Origin: Verrucomicrobiaceae bacterium
GTDB lineage: Bacteria; Verrucomicrobiota; Verrucomicrobiia; Verrucomicrobiales; Akkermansiaceae
Assembly (NCBI GenBank): GCA_027491155.1
Contig: JAIXWR010000036.1
Location: 62,001 to 126,000, forward strand
Reading direction: 5' to 3'
DNA: 64,000 bases
Under the pieces are notes generated by a model. That model saw only the letters and a list, made by a program, of their open reading frames with translations, was not told the DNA's origin and made no database searches. The position numbers and the translations under genes were made by a program. The stretch's first letter is position 1; each line of letters opens with the position of its first letter. Shown in pieces: positions 15,162 through 23,460 of the stretch.

Positions 15162-15953
15162 GTGCGCTGGCTGGAGAAGATCGAACGACGCTTGGACTGG
15201 ATCCACTTCGAGGGGCTGTTCAAGTACCTGACCTTCCTCGGGGTCATCGCCTACGCCTGCCAGTGGGTGCAGCAGGACTTCGCGCTGATGCTCGATTTCG
15301 ACCGGGACAAGGTGATGTCCGGCGAGGTGTGGCGGGTCTTCACCTTCCTCTTCACGCCGATGGGGCTTCAGAGCTTCACCCCGTTCGGCGCACTGTTCCT
15401 GTTCTTCGCGGTGAGGATCTCTTTCATGATCAGCGACGCGCTGGAAGGGGAGTGGGGGGCGACCCGGACCACCCTTTACATCCTGACCGTCTGGGGCGGC
15501 CTGATCGTGTCTCATTTCATCTTCGAGCCGCTTTCGATCGCCAGCGGATCCCTGCTTTACACCTCGCTGTTCCTCGCGTTCGCGACCCTGTTCCCGAAGG
15601 TGGAGTTCCTGATGTTCTTCCTCTTTCCGGTTCAGGTGAGGGTCTTCGGCTGGATCACCGGGGTGCTGTTGCTGCTCAACGCCATGGTCAACCCGGCCAG
15701 CTTGTTCCTGACGATCCCGGCCCTGATTCCGTATGCGCTGTGGGTGCTGCCGGACGTGGTCCACGGCCGCAAGACGCTGGTAAAGGCGGCGCAGCGGCGA
15801 CGGAAGTTCAACATTGCCAGCAAGCCGGAAGGGACCAGCTTCCACCGCTGCGAAACCTGCCAGCGCACCGAGCGGGATTCGGAAGACCTGCAATTCTACA
15901 CGCTGCCCGACGGCAAGGAGTACTGCGAGGAGCACTTGCCCAAGCAAGGTTGA
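15162..15953 (+). CDS. Rhomboid/derlin-like membrane protein with C-terminal Cys-rich tail
   Basis: 263 residues from the GTG at 15162 (a TTG at 15120 adds 14). Six or so transmembrane segments span about residues 15-205. The segment 'VMSGEVWRVFTFLFTP' matches the rhomboid/derlin L1 region. A 'SIASGSLLYTSLFL' segment sits where active rhomboids have GxSG, but the partner His in the last helix is not evident, so it may be a non-proteolytic derlin-like member. The soluble C-terminus has a possible zinc site (HRCETCQR, then YCEEH). It diverges from the caspase-like gene and precedes sufS. Role unknown, perhaps membrane protein quality control. Confidence 0.7.
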   Translation: MRWLEKIERRLDWIHFEGLFKYLTFLGVIAYACQWVQQDFALMLDFDRDKVMSGEVWRVFTFLFTPMGLQSFTPFGALFLFFAVRISFMISDALEGEWGATRTTLYILTVWGGLIVSHFIFEPLSIASGSLLYTSLFLAFATLFPKVEFLMFFLFPVQVRVFGWITGVLLLLNAMVNPASLFLTIPALIPYALWVLPDVVHGRKTLVKAAQRRRKFNIASKPEGTSFHRCETCQRTERDSEDLQFYTLPDGKEYCEEHLPKQG

Positions 15954-16008
15954 GGCGGCCGGACTTTTCGCGTGCATTCGCCGCGCCCCGCGTTTCCCTT
16001 GGCCGCAC

Positions 16009-17217
16009 ATGGCATTCGATCCCACCACGGTCCGGGCGGAGTTCCCGATCCTCGCGCAGTCGGTGAACGGCCGGCCGCTCGTGTATCTCGACGATGCGGC
16101 GACCACCGAGAAGCCCCGGGCGGTGCTCGACGCCTCCCGCCGCTACTACGAGGAAATCAACGCGAACATCCACCGCGGCACCCATCACCTGGCCCGCGCC
16201 GCCACCGCCGCCCACGAGGCCGCGCGCGAGACGGTGGCCCGGCACTTGAACGCCGCGGAATCCGCCGAGGTGATCTTCACCGCCGGCACCACGGATTCGA
16301 TCAACCTGGTCGCCGCGATCCTGACCCTCGCGCCGGGCGACGAGGTGCTCATTTCCGCGCTGGAGCACCATTCGAACATCGTCCCCTGGCAAATGCTCTG
16401 CGAACGCAGCGGGGCGAGCTTGAAGGTGATCCCGTGCCACGACGACGGCACGCTCGACCAGAATGCCTTCCACGCGCTGCTTTCGGAGCGGACCCGCCTG
16501 ACCGCCTTCACCTGGATTTCCAACGCCTTCGGCACGGTCAATCCGGTCCGCGAGATGATCGCCGCCGCGAAAGCCGCCGGTTCGCTGGTGCTGGTCGATG
16601 CCGCCCAGGCGATCCCGCATCTGGCCATCGACGTGCAGGCCCTCGGCGCGGACTTCGTGGCCTTTTCCGGGCACAAGGTTTACGCGCCGACGGGGATCGG
16701 CGTGCTGTGGGGCAAGCGGGCGGTGCTCGATGCCCTGCCGCCCTGGCGCGGCGGCGGCGAGATGATCAAGGAGGTGACCTTCGAGAAGACCACCTACAAC
16801 GAGCTGCCTTTCAAATATGAAGCCGGCACGCCGAACATCGAGGGAGCCATCGCGCTGGCGGCGGCGCTGGATTTCGTCCACGGCATCGGCCTCGAGGCGA
16901 TCGCGGTGCACGAGGACAAGCTGATCCGCCGCGCGGCGGAGGGGCTTTCGGCGCTGGACGGCGTCCACCTGTTCGGCCCGTCCGGCCGGGCCGGGGCGCT
17001 GTCCTTCGGCATCCGCGGGGTCCACCACTACGACCTCGGCACGCTGATCGACCAGATGGGGGTCGCGGTCCGCACCGGCCACCACTGCTGCCAGCCGCTG
17101 ATGGCGCGCTTCGGGATCACCGGCACCACCCGCGCGTCGTTCGCCGTTTACAACACGGAAGCGGAGGTCGACGCGCTGGTCGCGGCGGTGGGGAAGGCGG
17201 TCGCGATGCTGCGGTAG
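16009..17217 (+). CDS. sufS: Cysteine desulfurase SufS
   Basis: 402-residue PLP enzyme that takes sulfur from cysteine as a persulfide for Fe-S cluster assembly; cytosolic. Visible motifs: 'YLDDAATTEKP' (N-terminus), 'NIHRGTHHLA', 'LEHHSNIVPWQ', 'VDAAQAIPH', the PLP lysine in FSGHKVYAPTGIGVLW, and the catalytic cysteine loop RTGHHCCQP. This is the class II (SufS/CsdA) version. Length matches the family. The ATG at 16009 is immediately before the conserved start. Its activator sufE is 1.6 kb downstream, with a lysyl oxidase gene between them; other suf genes are not in the window. Confidence 0.95.
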   Translation: MAFDPTTVRAEFPILAQSVNGRPLVYLDDAATTEKPRAVLDASRRYYEEINANIHRGTHHLARAATAAHEAARETVARHLNAAESAEVIFTAGTTDSINLVAAILTLAPGDEVLISALEHHSNIVPWQMLCERSGASLKVIPCHDDGTLDQNAFHALLSERTRLTAFTWISNAFGTVNPVREMIAAAKAAGSLVLVDAAQAIPHLAIDVQALGADFVAFSGHKVYAPTGIGVLWGKRAVLDALPPWRGGGEMIKEVTFEKTTYNELPFKYEAGTPNIEGAIALAAALDFVHGIGLEAIAVHEDKLIRRAAEGLSALDGVHLFGPSGRAGALSFGIRGVHHYDLGTLIDQMGVAVRTGHHCCQPLMARFGITGTTRASFAVYNTEAEVDALVAAVGKAVAMLR

Positions 17218-17277
17218 TTCCCTCGTCCTGAACTTCGGCTTTTCCAATCCTTTGAAATCGGCCATGCTGCCCGCGTC

Positions 17278-18804
17278 ATGAAGACGGTCCTCAGCCTGCT
17301 CCTCCTCATCGCCAGCGCGGTCCAAGTGCATGGCCACGGCTTGGTCACGCCCTTCCCGAAAGTGTTGCAGGCGGGGGTGCCGATGGCCGGGCTGACGGCT
17401 TCCGATCCGGGGGATTTGACGGTTTACAAGGTCCTGGTGCCAACAGGTGCCCAGCGTCTGACGGTGGTGACCACCGGCGGCAGCGGCGGGGTGCGGCTCT
17501 ACCTGCGTCAGGGTGCCCAGCCGACCCGGAACGGCGAGGAAAGCGACTACGAATCGGTGTATCCCGGCACCCGCCAGCAGATCGTGGTGCAGGCACCCGG
17601 GGCCGGTCCCTGGTACATCGGACTGCAGGCCGAAGGCACCTACAGCGGGGTCCAGCTCCGGGCCATCACCCCGCTGGAGAAAGGGGCCGTGCTGCCGCCC
17701 GTTTTCAGCCCGCAGCCGGGGATTTACCCGGCACCGGTCACCTGCCGGATCACGACCCGGCTCAAGGGGGCGGTCGTGCGCCACACCACCGACGGCAACG
17801 ATCCGACTTCCGCCTCGGCCGTGACTCCCGCCACGCTGGAAGTCACGGCCGACACCTCGTTCAAGGCGCGGGTCTATTCCTCCGGCGGCACCGAAGGACC
17901 GGTCGCCGAGGCCACCTATCAGGTCCGCCCGCCCGGCGACATCCTCGACCTCGACGGCGACTCCCCGGTCCGCCACCTCGCCTCGGCCAAGGGCGGCCGG
18001 CATCTTTTCCGGATCATCGTGACCGCCAACCAGCGGCTGGTGATCCAGAGCGAGGGCGGGAAGGGGAAATCGACGCTGTCGGTGCTCCGCGGCAGCGTGC
18101 CGCCCGCAGGCAAGCCGGCCGCGGGGTCTTCCGTGCTCCATCACGGCAGCCGGATCACCATTCCGGCGACCGAAGCCGGGGACTATTTCATCGCGCTCGA
18201 TGCCACCACGGCCTACGCGGGGCGGACGCTGATGGCCTACGTTGCCGGCAACGGCGCGGACCTCATGCCGTGGGCGGACGCCTTGGAGCCCTACGTCAGC
18301 GTCGAGGAGTTCAGCGAGCTTTCCTGCGAGGTCGAGGAAGGCCTGATCGGCGCGGGCGAGCGGCGGCTGCTCCGCTACAACACCGAAGTCCGCAACCTCG
18401 GAGCCCAGGACATGGTGATGCCATCGCCGGAGGGGAATCCCTTCTTCGAATACCACGACTGCCACGGCCACTACCATTTCAAGGCCTTCGCCTCGTCCCG
18501 CCTGCTCGATCTGGAAGGCAACGAGCTGCGCGCCGGCAACAAGGTGAGTTTCTGCCTGCTCGACGGCTTGCGCTGGCGCAGCGACGCCGCGGCGGGCCCG
18601 CGCTACGACTGCGAGAACCAGGGCATCCAGGCCGGCTGGGCCGATGTCTATGACAGCGGGCTGCCCGGGCAGTGGATCGAGATCGGCGACTTGCCGGCAG
18701 GGAACTACCTGCTGGAACTCACGGTGAATCCCGAGGGCATCTTGCCCGAGACCAATTACGACAACAACGTGATCACCGTCCCCGTGACCGTGACGGCGGA
18801 GTGA
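17278..18804 (+). CDS. Secreted lysyl oxidase-domain protein
   Basis: 508-residue exported protein. Signal peptide is residues 1-20. Two pre-peptidase-type beta domains (about 25-130 and 215-325) flank a chitobiase-like Ig module (about 140-215, 'VRHTTDGNDPTSASAV'). Residues about 340-508 form a lysyl oxidase catalytic domain: copper ligands H396, H398 and H400 in HDCHGHYHF, lysine K422 in GNKVSFC, and tyrosine Y458 in ADVYDSGLPGQW. K422 and Y458 align by eye with the residues that form the LTQ cofactor in animal LOX. 'PAGNYLLELTVNP' and 'ETNYDNN' complete the pattern. It probably oxidises primary amines on extracellular protein. It sits between sufS and sufE without obvious link. Confidence 0.85.
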   Translation: MKTVLSLLLLIASAVQVHGHGLVTPFPKVLQAGVPMAGLTASDPGDLTVYKVLVPTGAQRLTVVTTGGSGGVRLYLRQGAQPTRNGEESDYESVYPGTRQQIVVQAPGAGPWYIGLQAEGTYSGVQLRAITPLEKGAVLPPVFSPQPGIYPAPVTCRITTRLKGAVVRHTTDGNDPTSASAVTPATLEVTADTSFKARVYSSGGTEGPVAEATYQVRPPGDILDLDGDSPVRHLASAKGGRHLFRIIVTANQRLVIQSEGGKGKSTLSVLRGSVPPAGKPAAGSSVLHHGSRITIPATEAGDYFIALDATTAYAGRTLMAYVAGNGADLMPWADALEPYVSVEEFSELSCEVEEGLIGAGERRLLRYNTEVRNLGAQDMVMPSPEGNPFFEYHDCHGHYHFKAFASSRLLDLEGNELRAGNKVSFCLLDGLRWRSDAAAGPRYDCENQGIQAGWADVYDSGLPGQWIEIGDLPAGNYLLELTVNPEGILPETNYDNNVITVPVTVTAE

Positions 18805-18853
18805 GAACTTTCCGCGTGCAATCCCGCGCCGCCCACCGTTCCCTCCCCCCGCG

Positions 18854-19270
18854 ATGAGCATCGCCGACAAACAGCAGGAAGTCCTCGAGGAGCTGTCCTT
18901 CTTCCCGGACTGGCAGGAGCGCTACGAATACGTCATCGGCCTCGGCCGGAAGCTGCCGCCAATGGCGGACGCCCTCAAGACCGCCGACCGCCTCATCAAG
19001 GGCTGCCAGTCGCAGGTCTGGCTCGATGCCACCGTGGAGAACGGGGCGGTGCGCTTCGCCGCGGACTCGGACTCGGTCATCACCAAGGGCATGATCGCGC
19101 TTTTCGTGCGGGTGCTCGACGGGGAAACTCCGGACGCCATCCTTTCCGCCGACCTGTCCTTCATCGACAGGACCGGCCTCAAGGAGCACCTCGCCCCGAC
19201 CCGTGCCAACGCGCTGAACCTTATGGCCACTCAGATGAAGCAGCGCGCGCTGGAACTCGGCACGGCCTGA
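18854..19270 (+). CDS. sufE: Sulfur acceptor protein SufE
   Basis: 138 residues. It accepts persulfide sulfur from SufS and passes it to the Fe-S scaffold. Conserved features: 'DWQERYEYVIGLGRKLPPM' near the N-terminus, the active cysteine in 'IKGCQSQVWL' (about residue 55), and 'LSFIDRTGLKEHLAPTRANAL' near the C-terminus. Length is normal for the family. It lies 49 bp after the lysyl oxidase gene, in the same direction as sufS. It is convergent with hpf; the hairpin at 19288-19320 lies between them. Confidence 0.95.
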   Translation: MSIADKQQEVLEELSFFPDWQERYEYVIGLGRKLPPMADALKTADRLIKGCQSQVWLDATVENGAVRFAADSDSVITKGMIALFVRVLDGETPDAILSADLSFIDRTGLKEHLAPTRANALNLMATQMKQRALELGTA

Positions 19271-19287
19271 GCCGGCGGAAAGACACG

Positions 19288-19320
19288 AAAAAGCCCGCCC
19301 CGGCGGAAACCGGGACGGGC
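19288..19320 (-). terminator. Intrinsic terminator of hpf (possibly bidirectional)
   Basis: On the minus strand GCCCGTCCCGG, loop TTTCCG, CCGGGGCGGGC, followed by TTTTTCGTG: a GC-rich stem and T-run directly downstream of the hpf stop. On the + strand it follows sufE by about 20 bp and could also end that transcript, but without a T-run. Confidence 0.85.
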
Positions 19321-19337
19321 GTCGGAGGAACCGCGGG

Positions 19338-19934
19338 TCAGGTGGCATCGGGCGCGATGTCGATCGCGCCGTATTCCCCGTCCTTGCGGCGGTAGAGGAT
19401 GGTCAGGCAACCGCGGCGCGCGCTCCGGTAGAGGACGAAGGGACGCTCCGAGAGCTCGAGTTCCATGACGGCGTCTTCCTTGTACATCGTCTTGAGACGG
19501 TACTTCTCGGGATGCACGAGGAAAGGTTCCGGATCCTTCTCGGACTCTTCCGGGTGGTCGATGATCTCGTCGCGGAAGAAGCGCTCGTCGAGGTGGCGGA
19601 TCGACTCGTTCCGGTGCGGGCGCTTCATCTTCATGAGGCGCGTCTTGTGCTTGCGCATGCGGCGGGCGATCTTGTCGATGGTCTCGTCGATCGCGGCGTA
19701 CATGTCCTGCCCTTCGGTGTGGGCCTCGATGGTGATGTGGTTCGCGCAAAAGAGGATGATTTCGGCGATGTGCCGGTTTTTCTGAACGTCAAGAATGGCT
19801 TTGGCTTCGATGATGCGCGGGTAGTCGAGGTGGAGTCCCTCGATCTTCTTGTGGGCGTAATCGCGCAGCGAATCGGTCACGGCCTCGTGGCGCACGGTGA
19901 CAACAATGGGCAGGTTCACATTTGCAGTTTGCAT
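19338..19934 (-). CDS. hpf: Ribosome hibernation promoting factor, long form
   Basis: 198 residues. The N-terminal S30AE domain (about 1-110) binds the 30S A/P sites; the C-terminal domain (about 135-198, 'PFVLYRSARRGCLTILYRRKDGEYGAIDI') drives dimerisation of 70S ribosomes to 100S. Both parts are clear, making this the long form. The start at 19934 (MQTANVNLPIVVTVRHE) has an AGGAG ribosome-binding site about 8 nt upstream. Expression in starvation or stationary phase is typical of the family; no specific operator is visible. A strong terminator follows. Confidence 0.93.
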   Translation of the reverse strand: MQTANVNLPIVVTVRHEAVTDSLRDYAHKKIEGLHLDYPRIIEAKAILDVQKNRHIAEIILFCANHITIEAHTEGQDMYAAIDETIDKIARRMRKHKTRLMKMKRPHRNESIRHLDERFFRDEIIDHPEESEKDPEPFLVHPEKYRLKTMYKEDAVMELELSERPFVLYRSARRGCLTILYRRKDGEYGAIDIAPDAT

Positions 19935-20119
19935 CTCTAATCTCCTGTTTGATTTGGGGTGAAGGGACGGCGGTTTTATCCGCCCTATCCACCTAGCAGG
20001 CTGCACCAGATCTGGCGATTTGGCCACCTCGTTCTTGCGGAAAACGCGGCATCTCTTGCAGGAAAAGGGCTGCCGGAGGTGCCGGGTAACCCCATTGTAA
20101 TCACCGATCCGATTGACGC

Positions 20120-20773
20120 TCAATCCGCGCCGAGGGCGGCGGGCAGCGTGCGGACTTTTTCGACCAGGTGTCCGCCTCCGGCCGCCAGGAGCGCGGCGGG
20201 ATCGTGATAGCCCCAGGCAACGGCCACGGCGGGCATGCCGGCGGCTCGGGCGGTGGCGATGTCGATGGTCGAATCGCCGATGAATCGGCAGTTTTCCGGT
20301 GCCAAGCCCCAGAAACGGGCAATCTGGAGGGCGGCCTCCGGGTCGGGCTTGCGCGGGGTTTCCGGGCGCTGGCCGAGGACGGGGTCTAAGGGAACGCCGG
20401 GGAAGAGGCGCGCGACGATCTCGACGGTGAAAGGGTGCGGCTTGTTAGAAAGGATGGCCATCGGGAAGCCGGCGGCGACGAGGGTGTCCAAGCATTCCGG
20501 AATGCCGGGATAGGGCGCGGTGCCGTCGGGCCAGGTGAGGGCGTAGTCTTCCTTGAAAGCGGCTTCGACCTGACGGGCGAGGTCGTCGGGAGAGCCGGCG
20601 GGGACGGCCTTGCGGGCGAGTTCGAGCGTGCCGTTGCCGATGAAGGTGCGGACCTCCGGGTGGCCGTGGGTCGGCAGGCCGAGGAGGCCGAGGGCGCGGT
20701 TCAGGGACGCGGCGATCCCCGGGAGGGAATCGACCAGGGTGCCATCGAGATCGAAAATCAGGCCGGGACGCAT
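20120..20773 (-). CDS. gph: Phosphoglycolate phosphatase-like HAD hydrolase
   Basis: 217-residue HAD-superfamily phosphatase. Motif I DLDGTLVDS (residues 8-16) has both catalytic Asp residues; a helical cap follows; motif II 'ILSNKP' and motif III/IV 'KPDPEAAL ... FIGDSTIDIATARAAG' are complete. Best match is Gph (2-phosphoglycolate to glycolate), which also clears the phosphoglycolate formed during repair of oxidised DNA ends, but related substrates are possible. It lies 52 bp downstream of rtcA on the same strand and may be the last gene of that cluster. Confidence 0.82.
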   Translation of the reverse strand: MRPGLIFDLDGTLVDSLPGIAASLNRALGLLGLPTHGHPEVRTFIGNGTLELARKAVPAGSPDDLARQVEAAFKEDYALTWPDGTAPYPGIPECLDTLVAAGFPMAILSNKPHPFTVEIVARLFPGVPLDPVLGQRPETPRKPDPEAALQIARFWGLAPENCRFIGDSTIDIATARAAGMPAVAVAWGYHDPAALLAAGGGHLVEKVRTLPAALGAD

Positions 20774-20825
20774 CGCGGGCGGATGAAAGGGGAGCCGGCC
20801 GCCGGCTGCAAGCCCCGGCCCGGGC

Positions 20826-21836
20826 TCAAGCGACCTCGATCCACTTCGTCCCCCGCTCGCCGTCGCGGATCTGGAACTTCACCGGCAGGAATTTCTCGAT
20901 CACCGCGATGTTCGTCGGGACGTGGGCGTCGGGCGACATGGTGAGGATTCGGCCTTGTCCGGCGAGGGCCATTGGCAGCAGGAGCTGGTCGGCGAGGCAA
21001 CGACCGACCGCCGCGCCGGAGCCGATGAAGTCGCTCATCGCCTTGGCGGCGCGCTGGCCGACGCGTTCGGCGGCGACGCCTTGCTCGCCGAAGCTGCTGG
21101 TGAGTTCGCGTTGCGCACCGAAGTCGGTTTCAACCAGGCAGCAAAGGCCGAGTCCGGGGCCGGGTTCGCAGTTCTCGATCGCGGCGTCGCGGGTGGGCAT
21201 GATCTCGACGGCGGCGTCGAGCATCCGGCCGGCGAGCGACAGGGGAAGTTGGCGGGTCAGGACGCGGATCCGCGTGGCCACGGCCTCGCTGCGCGTGACG
21301 AGGTCGAGCGGGAGGAGCTTGGGGCAGGGTTCGATCCGGCATTCCACGACGCCGCCGCCCGCCGGGGCGAAGCCGGCGGTGTGCAGGGTGATCGAGGCCT
21401 CGACGCCGGCCTTCTTCAAGGCGGGCAGGAAGACGCGGTCGAGGAAGTCGAAGGGCGGCGCGAGGGGATTGTGGGTGCCGCCTTCGAGTTTGAGGGTGGA
21501 AGGTCCGGCGGCTTGCCAGAGCGCGGGGAGCAGCGTCTGGAAAAGCAGGCCGGTGCTGCCCGCGGTGCCGATGGCGAACTGGTAGTCGCCCGCCTTCACC
21601 TTCCCGGCGCGGAAGACCAGCTCGGTCGAGCCGATTTCCGCGCCATCGGCCGTGCCGCCGGAGATTTCGCAGGCCGCCTTCACGCAGGTCAGGTGCTGGC
21701 GCATCAGACCCGGCCGCGAGCGCTTGCCGCGGATGGCCGTCATGCGGAAGGGCTGGCCGGTGATCATCGCCAGCGACAAGGCCGTGCGAAGCATCTGCCC
21801 GCCGCCGGAGGAGCCGTCGAGTTGGAGGGGTTTCAT
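20826..21836 (-). CDS. rtcA: RNA 3'-terminal phosphate cyclase RtcA
   Basis: 336 residues. ATP-dependent conversion of RNA 3'-phosphate ends to 2',3'-cyclic phosphates, feeding the RtcB ligase. Signature residues: 'DGSSGGGQMLRTALSLAMITGQPF' at the N-terminus, 'LEGGTHNPLAPPFDF', and the catalytic histidine in 'SPDAHVPTNIAVIEKFLP' (about H305). Length is normal. The ATG at 21836 has GAAAGG upstream. It follows rtcB on the same strand, separated by a 138-bp spacer full of inverted repeats. Part of the RNA-repair locus with rtcB, rsr, Y RNAs and rtcR. Confidence 0.95.
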   Translation of the reverse strand: MKPLQLDGSSGGGQMLRTALSLAMITGQPFRMTAIRGKRSRPGLMRQHLTCVKAACEISGGTADGAEIGSTELVFRAGKVKAGDYQFAIGTAGSTGLLFQTLLPALWQAAGPSTLKLEGGTHNPLAPPFDFLDRVFLPALKKAGVEASITLHTAGFAPAGGGVVECRIEPCPKLLPLDLVTRSEAVATRIRVLTRQLPLSLAGRMLDAAVEIMPTRDAAIENCEPGPGLGLCCLVETDFGAQRELTSSFGEQGVAAERVGQRAAKAMSDFIGSGAAVGRCLADQLLLPMALAGQGRILTMSPDAHVPTNIAVIEKFLPVKFQIRDGERGTKWIEVA

Positions 21837-21845
21837 GGGGTGAAA

Positions 21846-21972
21846 GGAGTGTCGCCTTGAAGGCGACATGGCGATGGACGCGCGGCATTCTGCCGCGAGG
21901 GAGTTGGAGGGCGGGGACGGGCGGCAGGATGCCGCCCGTCCGTTGTCATGTCGCTTCGGAAAGCGACACTCC
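21846..21972. repeat. BIME-like composite of four hairpins between rtcB and rtcA
   Basis: Outer elements: GGAGTGTCGCCTTGAAGGCG at 21847 and its inverted near-copy ending CGGAAAGCGACACTCC at 21972. Between them are CGCGGCATTCTGCCGCG and GGACGGGCGGCA-GGA-TGCCGCCCGTCC (21915-21941). The whole unit is an inverted pair of two-hairpin modules. It may stabilise mRNA or moderate rtcA expression relative to rtcB. Confidence 0.7.
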
Positions 21973-21974
21973 GA

Positions 21975-23456
21975 TCAATCATCCGCCGCGGCTTCGTCCT
22001 TGATCACGAAGCGCGCTTGCAGCTTCGCGACCGTTTCGGCGAGACCGGCGGACTCGACGCTGCGGAGGACTTCGGGGAAGTTCTTGTAGGCGTCGGGCGC
22101 TTCGTCGATGGGATATTTGCGGCAGTTGGAGAGGATGTCATGGGTGTCGAAGTCGGCATCGACCGACTTCTGGTCCAGAGTCCGCGCCGCGTGCTTGCGG
22201 CCCATCTGGCGGCCGGCGCCGTGGTTGACCGACCAGGCGGTGCGCTCGGCCCCGGCTTTGGCGACCATCACGACCGAGCCGTCGCGCGGGTTGCCGGGCA
22301 GCAGGATCGGGTGACCGGTCTCCGCGAAGGGAGTTCCGGCCAGCGAGAAATGCCCGCCGGGGATGGCCCGGGTCGCGCCTTTGCGGTGGACCCAGTTCTT
22401 TCGGCCGTCGAGGATCTCCTCCCGTGCGATGTTGTGCGAGATGAAGTAAACGAGCCTGCCCTTCGCGCCGGGCAGGATTTCCTGGAAGGCTTCCAGCACC
22501 AGGGCGTTGATCAGCAGGTGGTTCACCGTCGCGAAGTTCGAGCCGAGCGCCATGTCGTCGAGGTAGGCGTCCGCCTCGGCGGTTCCGAGCGGGGCATAGA
22601 CCAGCTTCTTGTCGCCGGAAGGGTAGGGCGTGCTCCATTTCTCGAACTTCCGTTCCAGGTCCTTGAACTGGGCCGTGGCGAGCAGGTTGCCGAAGCCGCG
22701 CGATCCGCAGTGGCTGAGGAAGGAGACGTGGCCGTCCTTCAAGCCGAAGCTGTCCGCGGTCGCCTGCATCGAGGGCCGATCGTTGACCCGGGTGATCTCG
22801 CACTCGCCGAAATGGTTGCCTCCGCCGTACGAGCCGAGCTGGCCGATCTTGTCGGCGAAGTTCTTCACGCGCTCTTCCTTCAGGATGAGTTCGAGCCGGC
22901 TACGAAGGGCATCGTAGGTCCCGTCGTGGCCGCGGTGGGTCGAGTCCTCGCAACGGGTCGCCCATTCCGGCGGGATGCCGAGCGCTTCGCAAACGTCCGC
23001 CACCGCGCCTTCGGTCACCACGCGGGTTCCGAGCGCCGTGTCCACGCGGCGGCCCTTCTTCACCGAGCGCTGGCCGCGGCCGGCGCCGGTCGGGGTGCGC
23101 TCGACGATGGCGTCGATCAAGGCGCGGCGCGTCCGCTTGTCGGCGATCGCGTCCTCGGGGATGTCGAGCTGGAGCAGCGACATCGAGCACTTGATGTCCA
23201 CCCCGACCGGGCCGGGATAGATGTGGGTCGGCGAGACCATCACGCAGCCGATCGGCGCGCCGTAACCGGCGTGGCCGTCGGGGTTGAGGATCACGTCGGT
23301 GACGCCCGGGGCCATCCGCGAGTTGATCGCCTGCTGGAGGCACATCTCGTCGAAATGGTCGCGGATCGCGTCGGTGCCGACCACGGTGATCGGTTTGCCG
23401 GTGTTGCCAGGGAGCGGGAGGAAGCCGAGGGCTTCGTCGGTCTTGTGGAGGGTCAT
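21975..23456 (-). CDS. rtcB: RNA-splicing ligase RtcB
   Basis: 493-residue GTP- and Mn-dependent ligase that joins 2',3'-cyclic phosphate or 3'-phosphate RNA ends to 5'-OH ends, repairing cleaved tRNA and rRNA. Metal and guanylylation residues are visible: 'GHAGYGAPIG', 'GVDIKCSMSLL' (C90), 'GGGNHFGE', 'SHCGSRGFG', 'ISHNIAR', and VNHGAGR with the GMP-accepting histidine at about 412. It is longer than the roughly 408-residue E. coli enzyme, with inserts around residues 100-160 and 270-330. It belongs to a cluster of minus-strand genes: 106-aa membrane protein, rtcB, rtcA, gph. No sigma-54 site is seen directly upstream. Confidence 0.96.
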   Translation of the reverse strand: MTLHKTDEALGFLPLPGNTGKPITVVGTDAIRDHFDEMCLQQAINSRMAPGVTDVILNPDGHAGYGAPIGCVMVSPTHIYPGPVGVDIKCSMSLLQLDIPEDAIADKRTRRALIDAIVERTPTGAGRGQRSVKKGRRVDTALGTRVVTEGAVADVCEALGIPPEWATRCEDSTHRGHDGTYDALRSRLELILKEERVKNFADKIGQLGSYGGGNHFGECEITRVNDRPSMQATADSFGLKDGHVSFLSHCGSRGFGNLLATAQFKDLERKFEKWSTPYPSGDKKLVYAPLGTAEADAYLDDMALGSNFATVNHLLINALVLEAFQEILPGAKGRLVYFISHNIAREEILDGRKNWVHRKGATRAIPGGHFSLAGTPFAETGHPILLPGNPRDGSVVMVAKAGAERTAWSVNHGAGRQMGRKHAARTLDQKSVDADFDTHDILSNCRKYPIDEAPDAYKNFPEVLRSVESAGLAETVAKLQARFVIKDEAAADD

Positions 23457-23460
23457 GGGA

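Noticed and set aside
13685-16066. 793-codon open frame on the plus strand
   Set aside because: It runs antisense to the caspase-like gene and then through the rhomboid-like gene in the wrong frame; its sequence is low in hydrophobic order and typical of GC-rich shadow frames.
15808-18870. 1020-codon open frame on the minus strand
   Set aside because: Antisense to sufS and the lysyl oxidase gene, whose motifs are unambiguous on the plus strand.
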